64,000 nucleotides of DNA from Salinimicrobium profundisediminis (GTDB lineage Bacteria; Bacteroidota; Bacteroidia; Flavobacteriales; Flavobacteriaceae). The stretch is from assembly GCF_026241755.1 (NCBI RefSeq), contig NZ_JAPJDA010000012.1:72743-136742 (forward strand), read 5' to 3'. Below, piece by piece: positions 1 through 9,089 of this stretch. How positions within the stretch are numbered: the first letter of the stretch is position 1; every line of letters starts with the position of its first letter. The position numbers were made by a program, and so were the translations under genes. Under the pieces are notes generated by a model, which ran no database searches, was not told the DNA's origin, and saw nothing but the letters and a program-made list of their open reading frames with translations.

Positions 1-291
1 CAAGGTGAAGGAGGAGAGTGGACATACATCGCTACCTATGGAAACCAGACGCTTGTGAATGATCAGGATAAACTGGGGATGGCGCTATTCTATAAGAAAG
101 CTGATGTAAAAGAAGTCAAAGAAGGTCCGCATGATCACCTCGTAATCTTCAATGAAACCGCAGAACCTGTAACTTATTATTTCCTTGCAGCCTGGGAGCA
201 GGAACCGAATGGAATCACCACAAAAGAAGGATTTTTAGCTGAAATTGATGAGCATTTAAACAATCTTGAGGAATCCGGACAATTAGAATAA
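1..291 (+). CDS. DUF4861-like secreted protein, C-terminal part
   Basis: This is the 3' end of a gene that starts left of the window: the frame is open from base 1, so the GTG at 55 is not a believable start. The visible 96 residues include LGMALFYKKADV, DHLVIFN and YYFLAAWEQEPNGI, which I recognise as the C-terminal end of DUF4861 proteins. These are exported proteins found repeatedly in Bacteroidota pectin loci, and no reaction has been assigned that I can vouch for. The GH43 gene follows after one base, so the two are co-transcribed. The family call is from memory of the family pattern and is moderately sure; the partial nature is certain. Confidence 0.6.
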   Translation, partial: QGEGGEWTYIATYGNQTLVNDQDKLGMALFYKKADVKEVKEGPHDHLVIFNETAEPVTYYFLAAWEQEPNGITTKEGFLAEIDEHLNNLEESGQLE

Positions 292-292
292 C

Positions 293-1933
293 ATGAAAAG
301 ACTTAAAAATTTAGCAGCAGTTTTGGTTCTTTTAGTTTTTGGAGGGATAACTATGAATGCTCAAAACAGCGAAAATTTTAAGTCAGATGTATGGGTAGCC
401 GATCAGGGAGATGGTACTTATAAAAATCCCATTCTGCATGCAGATTATTCCGATCCCGATGTAGTGAGAGTGGGCAGCGATTTTTATATGACATCCTCGT
501 CTTTCAATTCGGCACCGGCCTTGCCAATTCTACATTCTAAAGATCTGGTGAACTGGAAACTTATTGGCCATGCTTTGGATCGCCAGGTGCCCGACGAACA
601 TTTTAGCAAGCCCCAGCATGGAAATGGTGTGTGGGCGCCGGCTTTTCGATATCATGAAGGGGAATATTACATCTACTGGGGAGATCCCGACTTCGGCATT
701 TACATGGTTAAAACCAAAGATCCTGCGGGGGAATGGGAAGAACCTGTTCTTGTGGAAGCAGGTAAAGGGCTTATTGATCCTGCACCACTTTGGGACGAAG
801 ATGGAAAAGCCTATTTATCGCATGCCTTTGCGGGCAGCCGTGCCGGAATAAAGAGTATTCTCGTGGTCAAACCACTGAATTGGGAAGGAACAAAAACTAC
901 CGGCGCCGGAAAGATCGTTTTTGATGGGCATGAAGATCATCCTACAGTCGAAGGAACCAAGTTTTACAAAAAGGACGGCTATTACTACATTTTTGCACCT
1001 GCCGGAGGAGTTTCTACAGGATGGCAGTTGATTCTGCGGTCTAAAAACCCTTACGGTCCTTACGAGGAGCATGTTTCTTTGGCTCAGGGAAATACCGATA
1101 TCAACGGGCCTCACCAGGGAGCATGGGTCGAGCTGGAGAACGGCGAGGACTGGTTTATCCATTTTCAGGATAAAGAAGCCTACGGTCGTATAGTCCACCT
1201 ACAGCCTATGACCTGGAAGAATGGCTGGCCTACAATGGGAGAGGATAAAGACGGAGACGGTACAGGAGAACCTGTAATGTCTTTCAGGAAACCCAATGTG
1301 GGTAAGATTTATCCTATTCAAACTCCCAAAGATTCAGATGAATTTAGTGGAAATGATATAGGTCTTCAATGGCAGTGGCAGGCAAATCCTAACGCGACCT
1401 GGGCCTTTGCCAATCCTGCAAAAGATCAGTTACGCTTTTATACGCAATTACTTCCTGAGGCTGCAAAAAACCTGTGGGATTCCCCGGGCCTGTTGTTGCA
1501 AAAATTTCCGGCTGAAGAATTTACTTCCACTACCAAACTAACCTTTAATCCAAATAAGAACCTTGAAAATGAAAAAGCAGGGCTAATCGTGATGGGAAGA
1601 TCTTATGCCTATGTGGCTTTGGAAAGTAGAAAAGACGGAATCTATGTTGTTTATGCTGAAGCTGAAAAGGCCGATGAAGGTAATCTAGAGCAAAAGGAAC
1701 AGCTAAAAAAGCTTTCTGCCAACACGGCCTTTCTGAGAGTTGAAGTGGATAAAAAGGCGCAGTGTACTTTCAGTTATAGTGAAGACGGAAAAAAATACAT
1801 TGAGATAGATGAAGATTTCTCCGCAAGAGAAGGAAAATGGGTAGGTGCGAAAATCGGCATTTTTGCCACCAAAGAGCAGAAAACCAATGATTCCGGTTAT
1901 GCCGATTTCGATTGGTTCAGGTTTTCAAAATAA
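293..1933 (+). CDS. GH43 glycoside hydrolase (beta-xylosidase/arabinosidase type), secreted
   Basis: A 546-residue exported enzyme with a signal peptide (residues 1-23, ending MNAQ). The five-bladed GH43 propeller starts around residue 40. YSDPDVVR (near 52-59) carries the catalytic base Asp, LIDPAPLWDEDGKAYL (near 159-175) the pKa-modulating Asp region, and VEGTKFYKKDGYYY (near 219) the acid Glu. The last 190 residues fit the beta-sandwich (DUF1349/GH43 C-terminal) module common in GH43 subfamilies 10-12. The family removes terminal xylose or arabinose from side chains, here most likely pectin side chains given the neighbours. The exact substrate is inference. The ATG is one base after the upstream stop, so it is translationally close to the DUF4861 gene. 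Confidence 0.85.
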   Translation: MKRLKNLAAVLVLLVFGGITMNAQNSENFKSDVWVADQGDGTYKNPILHADYSDPDVVRVGSDFYMTSSSFNSAPALPILHSKDLVNWKLIGHALDRQVPDEHFSKPQHGNGVWAPAFRYHEGEYYIYWGDPDFGIYMVKTKDPAGEWEEPVLVEAGKGLIDPAPLWDEDGKAYLSHAFAGSRAGIKSILVVKPLNWEGTKTTGAGKIVFDGHEDHPTVEGTKFYKKDGYYYIFAPAGGVSTGWQLILRSKNPYGPYEEHVSLAQGNTDINGPHQGAWVELENGEDWFIHFQDKEAYGRIVHLQPMTWKNGWPTMGEDKDGDGTGEPVMSFRKPNVGKIYPIQTPKDSDEFSGNDIGLQWQWQANPNATWAFANPAKDQLRFYTQLLPEAAKNLWDSPGLLLQKFPAEEFTSTTKLTFNPNKNLENEKAGLIVMGRSYAYVALESRKDGIYVVYAEAEKADEGNLEQKEQLKKLSANTAFLRVEVDKKAQCTFSYSEDGKKYIEIDEDFSAREGKWVGAKIGIFATKEQKTNDSGYADFDWFRFSK

Positions 1934-2020
1934 GCTTCAGTATAAACCCCAAAAAGGGTATTTTGACAATGAATTGTTTTTCAGAAAAAATAATGCAACG
2001 ATTAGTGTCCCCTGATAAAC

Positions 2021-2045
2021 CTCTTAAAAATGGCATTTTTGAGAG
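2021..2045. terminator. Palindrome of the CAAAAATGnCATTTTTG family, intergenic
   Basis: Two 12-bp arms (2021-2032 and 2034-2045) with one mismatch surround a single centre base. It lies 88 bases after the GH43 stop. No strong T-run follows, so it is either a weak terminator or a repeat or protein-binding site. The core recurs at 2934, 3464, 12813 and 25631. Confidence 0.45.
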
Positions 2046-2129
2046 GTATGATTTCAGTTAGGGGCAACTAAGATCCGGAAGCAAAAATTGTTTCCGGAAA
2101 TTTCGGCAACCGTTCAATAATTAGATAGA

Positions 2130-2945
2130 ATGATCATAAAACCTTATTATTTAATACTCTTACTGCTTTTTCTGCTGCCCGGCCAACAGGAAGAGATGGT
2201 GAAAATTTACCTCATCGGCGACTCCACCATGGCCGACTATAGCAACAACTATGATCCCGGTAAAGATTATATGAAAACCAGGTATCCTCTTACGGGCTGG
2301 GGGCAGGTGTTTCAGGAAAAAATGACTCCTGAGCACTTGCAGGATTTAAATCACATCCTAAAAACAGATACTGTAGTGGTTGATGACCGTGCTCGTGGAG
2401 GTCGCAGTACCCGTACATTCTTTGAAGAAGGCAGATGGGCTTCGGTTTATGAGGATCTTAAAAAAGGCGATTTAGTATTGATGCAATTCGGGCACAATGA
2501 TGCCGCTGAAAATAAGCCGAAGCGTTACGTAACTGTTGAAGGCTATAAGGAGTACCTGCGCCTGTTTGTTCACCAGACCCGTCAAAAAGGGGGAATTCCC
2601 GTGATTCTGACTCCCGTAAACCGCAATTACCCGTGGGAAGACGGCAAGCTCCAAAATGTACATGGGGAGTATTACTCGGCAGCTGTTGAAGTGGCAGAAG
2701 AGCTCAAGGTCTATCTTATCGATCTCACTCAAAGGTCTATGGATCATTTTACTGAAAAAGGTAAAGATTACGTCACGGCTAAATATTTTATGAACTTTGG
2801 TCCAGGCTTATACGAAGCTTATCCTGAAGGCAGCAGTGACAATACGCATTTTCAACCCGAAGGAGCCAGGGCTGTGGCACAGTTGGTCTACGAGGGGATG
2901 GTAGACTTTCAGAAACAAAAGCAAATAAAAGAGTCTCAAAAATGA
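2130..2945 (+). CDS. Rhamnogalacturonan acetylesterase-like SGNH hydrolase (CE12)
   Basis: A 271-residue SGNH/GDSL esterase of the CE12 type, with an N-terminal hydrophobic export segment (residues 4-18). Block I is LIGDSTMADYS (catalytic Ser), block II is RARGGRSTRTF (oxyanion Gly), block III is MQFGHNDAA (Asn), and block V is DNTHFQPEGA (catalytic Asp and His). CE12 enzymes remove acetyl esters from rhamnogalacturonan or homogalacturonan so that lyases and hydrolases can act. It sits between the GH43 and kduI genes. A second CE12 domain is fused to PL10 at 19.9 kb. The stop codon lies inside a perfect palindrome (2934-2956), so transcript ending may be coupled to the gene end. Whether the substrate is RG-I or homogalacturonan cannot be told from sequence. 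Confidence 0.85.
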   Translation: MIIKPYYLILLLLFLLPGQQEEMVKIYLIGDSTMADYSNNYDPGKDYMKTRYPLTGWGQVFQEKMTPEHLQDLNHILKTDTVVVDDRARGGRSTRTFFEEGRWASVYEDLKKGDLVLMQFGHNDAAENKPKRYVTVEGYKEYLRLFVHQTRQKGGIPVILTPVNRNYPWEDGKLQNVHGEYYSAAVEVAEELKVYLIDLTQRSMDHFTEKGKDYVTAKYFMNFGPGLYEAYPEGSSDNTHFQPEGARAVAQLVYEGMVDFQKQKQIKESQK

Positions 2946-2956
2946 CATTTTTGAGA
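2934..2956. terminator. Perfect 11-bp-arm palindrome overlapping a stop codon
   Basis: Arms 2934-2944 and 2946-2956 are exact inverted repeats around one base, and the TGA stop of the CE12 gene (2943-2945) is inside it. AT-rich sequence with a T-run follows. It is a plausible terminator or processing site and another copy of the CAAAAATGnCATTTTTG motif. Confidence 0.5.
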
Positions 2957-3022
2957 GGAAATATTTTTATTCCGTTCTGTAGGATTTTAACGATTGGGAA
3001 AACCTTTTCGCCGAAAAAATTC

Positions 3023-3044
3023 TATATTTGTGTAATCGATTGCA
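3023..3044 (+). promoter_or_regulatory. Promoter -7 element with abutting LacI-type operator, upstream of kduI
   Basis: TATATTTG at 3023-3030 fits the Bacteroidota -7 consensus TAnnTTTG. It is followed at once by TGTAATCGATTGCA (3031-3044), a 14-bp near-palindrome centred on CG, as expected for a LacI/GalR operator. The same arrangement is present at 16203-16224. The operator would cover the transcription start, so binding should repress. The regulator is most likely the LacI-family protein at 14969-16015 (inference from proximity). Confidence 0.65.
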
Positions 3045-3132
3045 TAAATGCGAAAGCCGCAGCAGCCGGGGCTGGAACTTTAGCTTACAGTTCCCGAACA
3101 TAAAACGAAGTTGAACAGCAAAAAAAATCGAA

Positions 3133-3969
3133 ATGACTAATTCAGAATTACGTTACGCACATCATCCAAATGATGTAAAAAAATATACTACCCAGGAACT
3201 ACGGGAGCATTTTTTGATCCCAGACCTCTTCAAAAATGACGAGATCAATTTTATTTATTCTATGTACGATAGATTTATTGTAGGAGGTGCATATCCTGTA
3301 GGTAAAGATTTAAAACTGGAGACTATTGATGACCTAAAATCTGAGAACTTTTTAGATCGAAGAGAACTGGGAGTGATCAATGTAGGAGGAGCCGGAATTG
3401 TTGAGGTAGACGGAAAAGAATATCAGCTGGCACACAAAGAGGCGCTTTACGTTGGTAAGGGTGTCAAAAATGTCATTTTTAAGAAGTCTTCCGGGGAACA
3501 ACCAATTTTCTATTTGAATTCTGCTCCTGCACACAAAGAATATCCTACTAAAAAAGTTGGAAAAGAAGATGCTGAGGTAGTTCATCTTGGAGATGAGAAA
3601 TATGCCAACAAAAGGATTCTGAACAAACTTATTGTAAACAGTATAGTAGAAACCTGCCAGCTACAAATGGGGATGACCGAGCTTGTTGAAGGGAACGTAT
3701 GGAACACCATGCCTCCCCATACGCATGAACGCCGTATGGAAGCTTATTTCTACTTCGACCTGGAAGAAGGGCAAACCATAAGTCACTTCATGGGGCAGCC
3801 CGATGAGACAAGGCATATTTTTATGAAGAACCACCAGGCAGTTTTGTCTCCCGAATGGTCTATCCACGCCGGCGCGGGAACTTCGAATTATACTTTTATC
3901 TGGGGAATGGCAGGAGAGAACCTTGACTATGGAGATATGGATAAAGTTGATCCCGATAACCTGAAGTAA
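3133..3969 (+). CDS. kduI: 5-dehydro-4-deoxy-D-glucuronate isomerase
   Basis: The 278-residue cupin-type isomerase converts 5-keto-4-deoxyuronate (DKI), released from pectin by lyases and unsaturated glycuronyl hydrolases, to 3-deoxy-D-glycero-2,5-hexodiulosonate in the cytoplasm. The family signature [18 protein letters not shown] (near residues 193-210) holds the metal-binding His and Glu residues, and the length matches KduI (about 278). It starts the intracellular catabolic operon: kduD follows after one base and uxaC, kdgK and eda follow on the same strand. The LacI-type operator at 3031 sits about 90 bases upstream. A CAAAAATGtCATTTTTa palindrome lies inside the coding sequence (3464-3482), encoding KNVIFKK. 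Confidence 0.95.
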   Translation: MTNSELRYAHHPNDVKKYTTQELREHFLIPDLFKNDEINFIYSMYDRFIVGGAYPVGKDLKLETIDDLKSENFLDRRELGVINVGGAGIVEVDGKEYQLAHKEALYVGKGVKNVIFKKSSGEQPIFYLNSAPAHKEYPTKKVGKEDAEVVHLGDEKYANKRILNKLIVNSIVETCQLQMGMTELVEGNVWNTMPPHTHERRMEAYFYFDLEEGQTISHFMGQPDETRHIFMKNHQAVLSPEWSIHAGAGTSNYTFIWGMAGENLDYGDMDKVDPDNLK

Positions 3970-3970
3970 T

Positions 3971-4732
3971 ATGAAATTATTTGATCTAACAGGAAAAACA
4001 GCATTAGTTACTGGTTGTAACCGCGGAATTGGTTTTGCAATGGCCCAGGGCCTTGCTGAAGCAGGAGCAGATATTATTGGAGTTTCAACTAGTCTTAAAG
4101 CTGAAGGTTCAGATATAGAAAAAGCTGTACAGGCTGCAGGAAGAAAATTTTCAGCTTATCAATGTGATTTTTCAGACAGAAAAAGCCTTTACGCTTTCAT
4201 TGAAAAAGTAAAAGCAGAGAATCCTACCATAGACATCCTGGTGAATAACGCCGGAACAATCATGAGGAAACCTGCCGCCGAGCATCCCGATGAATATTGG
4301 GATAAGGTGATCGAGGTAAATCAAAATTCTCAGTTCATTTTAACCCGGGAGATCGGGAAAGAAATGATCGCGAGAGGAAGTGGGAAAATTATTTTTACAG
4401 CCTCCCTTCTCACTTTCCAGGGCGGGATCACGGTTCCGGGTTACGCAGCTTCAAAAGGAGCCGTTGGGCAACTCGTAAAAGCCTTTTCAAATGAATGGGC
4501 TTCAAAAGGAGTACAGATCAATGCTATTGCTCCGGGTTATATTGCTACAGATAATACGGCAGCTTTACGCGAGGATGAAGACAGAAGTACTTCGATTCTC
4601 GCCAGGATCCCTGCAGGAAGATGGGGTGACGCCGAAGATTTTAAAGGACCTGTTGTTTTCCTTGCATCAAAAGCAAGTGATTACATGAATGGCTCAGTAG
4701 TTTTGGTAGATGGCGGCTGGATGGGGCGCTAA
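3971..4732 (+). CDS. kduD: 2-dehydro-3-deoxy-D-gluconate 5-dehydrogenase (SDR)
   Basis: A 253-residue short-chain dehydrogenase/reductase that reduces 2,5-diketo-3-deoxygluconate from KduI to KDG, using NAD(P)H. Visible motifs are the Rossmann TGCNRGIG (near residues 15-22), NNAG (near 91-94), the catalytic Ser in FTASLLTF and the YAASK active site (near 158-162), with a classic SDR C-terminus. The start overlaps nothing and is one base after the kduI stop. The gene pair kduI-kduD is the standard arrangement in pectin and glycosaminoglycan loci. Confidence in the specific substrate rests on this pairing as much as on the protein itself. Confidence 0.93.
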   Translation: MKLFDLTGKTALVTGCNRGIGFAMAQGLAEAGADIIGVSTSLKAEGSDIEKAVQAAGRKFSAYQCDFSDRKSLYAFIEKVKAENPTIDILVNNAGTIMRKPAAEHPDEYWDKVIEVNQNSQFILTREIGKEMIARGSGKIIFTASLLTFQGGITVPGYAASKGAVGQLVKAFSNEWASKGVQINAIAPGYIATDNTAALREDEDRSTSILARIPAGRWGDAEDFKGPVVFLASKASDYMNGSVVLVDGGWMGR

Positions 4733-4760
4733 CGCCATAATTTTGAATAAACAGTTAAAG

Positions 4761-6164
4761 ATGAAATCCAAAAAATTTATATCAGACGATTTTTTGCTCT
4801 ACAGCGAGCAGGCAAAAGATCTTTATAACAACTACGCGAAAGAACAGCCTATCATAGATTATCATAATCACCTTTCACCAAAGGAGATTGCCGAAGACAG
4901 GCAGTTCGATAATATCACACAGGTTTGGATTGCAGGTGATCACTACAAGTGGCGTGCAATGCGAACCCTGGGCGTGGATGAAAAGTATATTACAGGAGAT
5001 GCATCAGATAAGGAGAAATTCATGGCCTGGGCCAAAACTGTTCCCCATACTTTGCGTAACCCTCTTTACCATTGGACGCATCTTGAGCTTCAGAGATACT
5101 TCGGAATTGATGAGCTTTTAAACGAAGATTCCGCAGAAAGAATCTATGAGGAGGTGAACAAAAAACTTCAGCAACCGGAATATTCCTGTCGTGGCCTTCT
5201 GAAGAAAATGGGAGTGGAGGCGCTTTGTACTACCGAAGACCCCCTTGATACTCTTGATTACCACCGGCAGTTAGCCGATAGTGATTTTGGAATAAAAGTA
5301 AGTACCGCATTCCGTCCCGATAAAGCCGTTCTAATAGAATCTCCTTCTTTTAACGATTATGTTGATCAATTGGGAAATGTGGCAGAAACTTCGATTAAAT
5401 CTTACCAGGATCTAAAGAATGTTTTGAGAAAAAGAATTGAATTTTTCCACGAAAATGGCTGCAGGTTGTGTGACCACGGGCTCAATTCTATTTCCTTTGA
5501 AGAATTCACAGATGCTGAAATAGCGTCTATCTTCTCAAAAAAGCTAAATGGGGAAGAGATTTCAGAATTAGAAGCCGATAAATATAAGACGTCGATTCTT
5601 CTGTTTTTGGGAGAAACTTACCATGAGCTAGGCTGGGTTCAGCAATTTCACCTGGGAGCCCTTAGAAATAATAACAAACGTATCCTTGAGAAGCTGGGGC
5701 CAGATACAGGTTGGGATTCTATAGGAGATTACTCCCAGGCCGAGAAGATCTCTCAATTCCTCAACCATCTTGATGGGAAGGATAAACTTACAAAGACAAT
5801 TTTATACAACCTGAATCCCGCTGATAATGCTGTTTTTGCCAGTATGATAGGCAATTTCAACGATGGGAGTATAAAAGGGAAGGTGCAGTTTGGTTCTGGC
5901 TGGTGGTTTCTTGATCAAAAACAAGGGATTATAGATCAATTAGATGCGCTTTCAAATATGGGGCTAGTGAGCGTGTTTATTGGGATGTTAACAGATTCCA
6001 GAAGCTTTCTTTCTTTCCCCCGCCACGAGTATTTTCGAAGAGTTTTATGTAACTTGTTCGGTGAAGAAATGGCGAAAGGGGAGTTGCCCAATGATATGGA
6101 ATTAGTGGGACAAACCATAGCTAACATCAGTTATAAAAACGCAAAAGAATATTTTAATTTTTAA
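4761..6164 (+). CDS. uxaC: Uronate isomerase (glucuronate/galacturonate isomerase)
   Basis: A 467-residue amidohydrolase-fold isomerase converting D-galacturonate to D-tagaturonate (and D-glucuronate to D-fructuronate). The metal-binding IIDYHNHLSP motif is near residues 32-41, and FGSGWWFLDQKQG and SRSFLSFPRHEYFRR near the C-terminus are family hallmarks. An in-frame ATG exists further upstream at 4710 inside kduD. I prefer 4761 because MKSKKFISDDFLLYS matches the usual start of UxaC and gives the usual length (E. coli about 470). It feeds both the UxaB/UxaA route (11.9-14.9 kb) and the UxaE-like/UxuB/UxuA route (22.2-25.5 kb). Confidence 0.95.
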   Translation: MKSKKFISDDFLLYSEQAKDLYNNYAKEQPIIDYHNHLSPKEIAEDRQFDNITQVWIAGDHYKWRAMRTLGVDEKYITGDASDKEKFMAWAKTVPHTLRNPLYHWTHLELQRYFGIDELLNEDSAERIYEEVNKKLQQPEYSCRGLLKKMGVEALCTTEDPLDTLDYHRQLADSDFGIKVSTAFRPDKAVLIESPSFNDYVDQLGNVAETSIKSYQDLKNVLRKRIEFFHENGCRLCDHGLNSISFEEFTDAEIASIFSKKLNGEEISELEADKYKTSILLFLGETYHELGWVQQFHLGALRNNNKRILEKLGPDTGWDSIGDYSQAEKISQFLNHLDGKDKLTKTILYNLNPADNAVFASMIGNFNDGSIKGKVQFGSGWWFLDQKQGIIDQLDALSNMGLVSVFIGMLTDSRSFLSFPRHEYFRRVLCNLFGEEMAKGELPNDMELVGQTIANISYKNAKEYFNF

Positions 6165-6227
6165 AGCAGCTGCCCTTGTTGCACACAGGATCTACAGCTG
6201 GAATATGGATTTAATCAATAGAGTTTT

Positions 6228-7268
6228 ATGAAAAAAGTAGTGACTTTTGGTGAAATAATGTTACGTCTTGCCCCGCAGGAACATTTGCGGTTTTCGCAGG
6301 CAAATAATTTTGATGTAGTTTACGGAGGTGGAGAATCAAATGTGGCGGTATCGCTGGCCAATTATGGCGTGCCTGTAGATTTCGTGACCCGTTTACCTAA
6401 AAATGATATTGGCGAATGTGCGCTTATGGAAATGCGCAAAAGAAATGTAGGTACAGATAAGATCATTTTTGGAGGCGATCGTCTCGGAATTTATTTTCTT
6501 GAAACCGGCGCGGTAAGCCGTGGGAGTAAAGTAGTTTATGACCGCGCTCATTCGGCCATGTCCCAAATTGAAAAAGGGATGGTCGACTGGGATGAGGTTT
6601 TTGACGGCGCAGGTTGGTTCCACTGGACCGGAATTACCCCAGCTATTTCCCAGGGAGCAGCCGATGCCTGCCTTGAAGCGGTAAAAGCTGCAAGCGCCAA
6701 AGGGATCACTATTTCTACAGATCTTAACTACAGAGCAAAACTTTGGAAATATGGAGTTGAGCCGGAAGCGATCATGACCGAGCTAACTTCTTACTGCGAT
6801 ATTATCCTCGGAAATGAAGAAGATGCTGAAAAACACTTCGGAATTAAGCCTGAAGGTCTTGATATCACCACCCAGGGAGAGCATGTAAAAGCTGAAGCTT
6901 TCCTTTCTGTTTGTCAGCAAATGATGGAGAAATTTCCCAATGCCAAAAAGGTGATCACTACTTTAAGAGGATCCCTTTCTGCTTCTCATAACACATGGGC
7001 CGGAGTTCTTTATGATGGAGAAACCATGTTTAAATCTCCCGAATATAACATCACCCATATTGTAGATCGGGTAGGAGGAGGAGATTCCTTTATGGCCGGA
7101 TTGATCTATGGATTATTAACGTATCCAGAAGATGATCAAAATGCATTGAACTTTGCTGTGGCTGCATCGGCATTAAAACATACCATTAAAGGTGATGCGA
7201 ACCTGGTGACTATAGATGAAGTTAAGAAATTAATGGGCGGTGACGCTTCCGGTCGTGTAGCCCGATAA
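6228..7268 (+). CDS. kdgK: 2-dehydro-3-deoxygluconokinase (PfkB family), copy 1
   Basis: A 346-residue PfkB/ribokinase-family sugar kinase. GGGESNVAVSLANYG (near residues 34-48) is the N-terminal PfkB signature, and DRVGGGDSFMAGLIYG (near 281-296) is the C-terminal signature with the catalytic Asp. It phosphorylates KDG to KDPG. It is followed after 11 bases by the KDPG aldolase gene, so the substrate assignment is strong. A second kinase of the same layout lies at 8003-9028. Both share the KKxVTFGExxxRL start and NVAxSLAxxG, so they look like an ancient duplication. Confidence 0.9.
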   Translation: MKKVVTFGEIMLRLAPQEHLRFSQANNFDVVYGGGESNVAVSLANYGVPVDFVTRLPKNDIGECALMEMRKRNVGTDKIIFGGDRLGIYFLETGAVSRGSKVVYDRAHSAMSQIEKGMVDWDEVFDGAGWFHWTGITPAISQGAADACLEAVKAASAKGITISTDLNYRAKLWKYGVEPEAIMTELTSYCDIILGNEEDAEKHFGIKPEGLDITTQGEHVKAEAFLSVCQQMMEKFPNAKKVITTLRGSLSASHNTWAGVLYDGETMFKSPEYNITHIVDRVGGGDSFMAGLIYGLLTYPEDDQNALNFAVAASALKHTIKGDANLVTIDEVKKLMGGDASGRVAR

Positions 7269-7279
7269 ATTTTAAAAAT

Positions 7280-7948
7280 ATGGCTCAATATTCAAGAATA
7301 GAAGTAGCGTCAGTAATGAAAGACCAGGGAATGGTTCCCTTATTTTTTCATTCTGATGTAGAACTTGGAAAAAAAATACTAAAAGCCTGTTACGACGGAG
7401 GGGGTCGTCTGATGGAATTTACCAGTCGCGGAGATTTTGCTTTTGAAGTATTTGGAGAACTTAATAAATACGCAATTAAAGAACTTCCCGGAATGATCAT
7501 GGGTGTAGGTTCGGTGACCGATGCTGCTGCGGCATCACTTTACATGCAATTGGGAGCGAACTTTATTGTGACTCCTGTTTTACGGGAGGATATCGCAGTG
7601 GTTTGTAACCGCCGCAAAGTGCTTTGGTCTCCAGGCTGCGGCTCTCTTACCGAAATTACCCGTGCAGAAGAACTCGGTTGTGAAATCGTAAAGCTGTTTC
7701 CGGGAGGAACCTATGGGCCTACTTTTGTAAAAGGAATCAAAGGTCCTCAACCATGGACAAGTATTATGCCTACTGGCGGGGTTTCACCAACAGAAGAAAA
7801 CCTTAAAGGCTGGTTTGATGCAGGAGTGACCTGCGTAGGGATGGGGTCAAAACTTATCTCAAAAGAGCTTATTGCCAATAAGGATTATGACGCTCTTAAA
7901 AAGACTGTTCAGGAAACCCTTGACCTTATCAAGAGACTTAAAAAATAA
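7280..7948 (+). CDS. eda: 2-dehydro-3-deoxyphosphogluconate aldolase (KDPG aldolase)
   Basis: A 222-residue class I aldolase that splits KDPG into pyruvate and glyceraldehyde-3-phosphate, the last step of the Ashwell pathway. The TSRGDFAFEVFGEL region holds the substrate Arg/Glu area, VTPVLREDIAVVCNRR the conserved core, and EIVKLFPGGTYGPTFVKGIKGP the Schiff-base Lys and phosphate loop (near residues 134-155). MPTGGVSPTEEN completes the phosphate-binding region. It sits in an operon with the upstream kdgK. A strong hairpin terminator follows at 7958. Confidence 0.93.
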   Translation: MAQYSRIEVASVMKDQGMVPLFFHSDVELGKKILKACYDGGGRLMEFTSRGDFAFEVFGELNKYAIKELPGMIMGVGSVTDAAAASLYMQLGANFIVTPVLREDIAVVCNRRKVLWSPGCGSLTEITRAEELGCEIVKLFPGGTYGPTFVKGIKGPQPWTSIMPTGGVSPTEENLKGWFDAGVTCVGMGSKLISKELIANKDYDALKKTVQETLDLIKRLKK

Positions 7949-7957
7949 ATTTGAAAC

Positions 7958-7991
7958 AAAAAGCTACAGGTAATTCTATCTGTAGCTTTTT
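7958..7991 (+). terminator. Rho-independent terminator after eda
   Basis: Perfect 12-bp arms (7958-7969 and 7980-7991) with a 10-base loop; the right arm ends in a run of T. It separates the kduI-to-eda operon from the second kinase gene, whose ATG is only 12 bases beyond, so some read-through is likely. Confidence 0.8.
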
Positions 7992-8002
7992 ACTAATTGC
8001 CC

Positions 8003-9028
8003 ATGCACGAAAAAGCTTCAGGAACAAAAAAGATTGTCACCTTTGGTGAGGTTTTAATGCGTTTATCACCATCAGATAACCGGAAGCTTTTACAGGCAAC
8101 TCAGATGGATTTTTTCTTTGGTGGCACCGAAATGAATGTTGCAGCATCTCTTGCTCATATGGGCATAGAAGTTCAACATGTGACCAATATCTCAAACGAT
8201 ATAGTTGGGGAGGCGGCATTATCTACGCTTCGGAAATATGGCATTGGTATAGGCGCGGTTCAAAAGGTTAACTACCCTTTAGGTTTATACTTTCTTGAAG
8301 TTGGATCTGCCATGCGCTCCAGCCAGGTAGCCTATAATCGGGTGAATAGTTGCTTCGCTAATATTACCCCAGGTCAGGTAGATTGGGAAAAGGTGCTGGA
8401 GAATTGCCAGTTCATGCACTGGAGCGGGATTTCACCGGGTGTTTCAGAAGGAGCATATCAAACATTAAAATCGGGGCTGGAAGTGGCGCTCCGCAAAGGT
8501 GTCATAGTTACAGCAGATCCTGCCTACAGGAGTAATCTCTGGAAATATGGCAGGAGCAGTCATGAGGTCCTGAAAGAATTGATTTCCCTTTCCACAATTT
8601 TCATAGGAGGTGTTAACGAGATCAATGAAATCCTGAAAACCGATTTTTCTACAGATGAAAAAGGTTTTATGGCAGCCAGTCGTGCTTTAATAGCCGAGTT
8701 TCCCAAAATTCAGAAAATTTTTGACAAAGTTCGAACCAGCGTGAATGCTTCGTGGCAAAAAATTTATGGGAGAGCATGGAATGGAGAAGAATTTCTTACT
8801 ACGAATGAACTTGAAATAACAAACGTAGTAGATAGAATAGGTACAGGCGATGCTTTTGCGGCTGGAGTGTTATACGGGTTACAACATTTTGATGACAAGC
8901 AAGCCCTCGACTATGCCAATGCAGCCTGTGCTTTAAAACATACCCATGTTGGCGATGTGAACCTGGTAAGTGTTGAGGAAGTGCTGGAGGTGGCAAACGG
9001 AAAAACCGATGGAAGAATAAAGAGATAA
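8003..9028 (+). CDS. PfkB-family sugar kinase, probable second KDG kinase
   Basis: A 341-residue PfkB kinase with KIVTFGEVLMRLSPSD at the start, GGTEMNVAASLAHMG (N-terminal signature) and DRIGTGDAFAAGVLYG (C-terminal signature with catalytic Asp). A TTG two codons earlier (7997) is in frame, but the ATG at 8003 is preferred. It resembles the kinase at 6228 throughout yet is clearly diverged. Its position between eda and a uronate TRAP transporter suggests KDG or a close 2-keto-3-deoxy sugar acid as substrate. Another 2-keto sugar acid is possible. Confidence 0.8.
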   Translation: MHEKASGTKKIVTFGEVLMRLSPSDNRKLLQATQMDFFFGGTEMNVAASLAHMGIEVQHVTNISNDIVGEAALSTLRKYGIGIGAVQKVNYPLGLYFLEVGSAMRSSQVAYNRVNSCFANITPGQVDWEKVLENCQFMHWSGISPGVSEGAYQTLKSGLEVALRKGVIVTADPAYRSNLWKYGRSSHEVLKELISLSTIFIGGVNEINEILKTDFSTDEKGFMAASRALIAEFPKIQKIFDKVRTSVNASWQKIYGRAWNGEEFLTTNELEITNVVDRIGTGDAFAAGVLYGLQHFDDKQALDYANAACALKHTHVGDVNLVSVEEVLEVANGKTDGRIKR

Positions 9029-9089
9029 CACTTTCATCAACCGGCACAAAAGAGTCACCAAAAGCCGGTTAATTATTATTAATAAAAAA

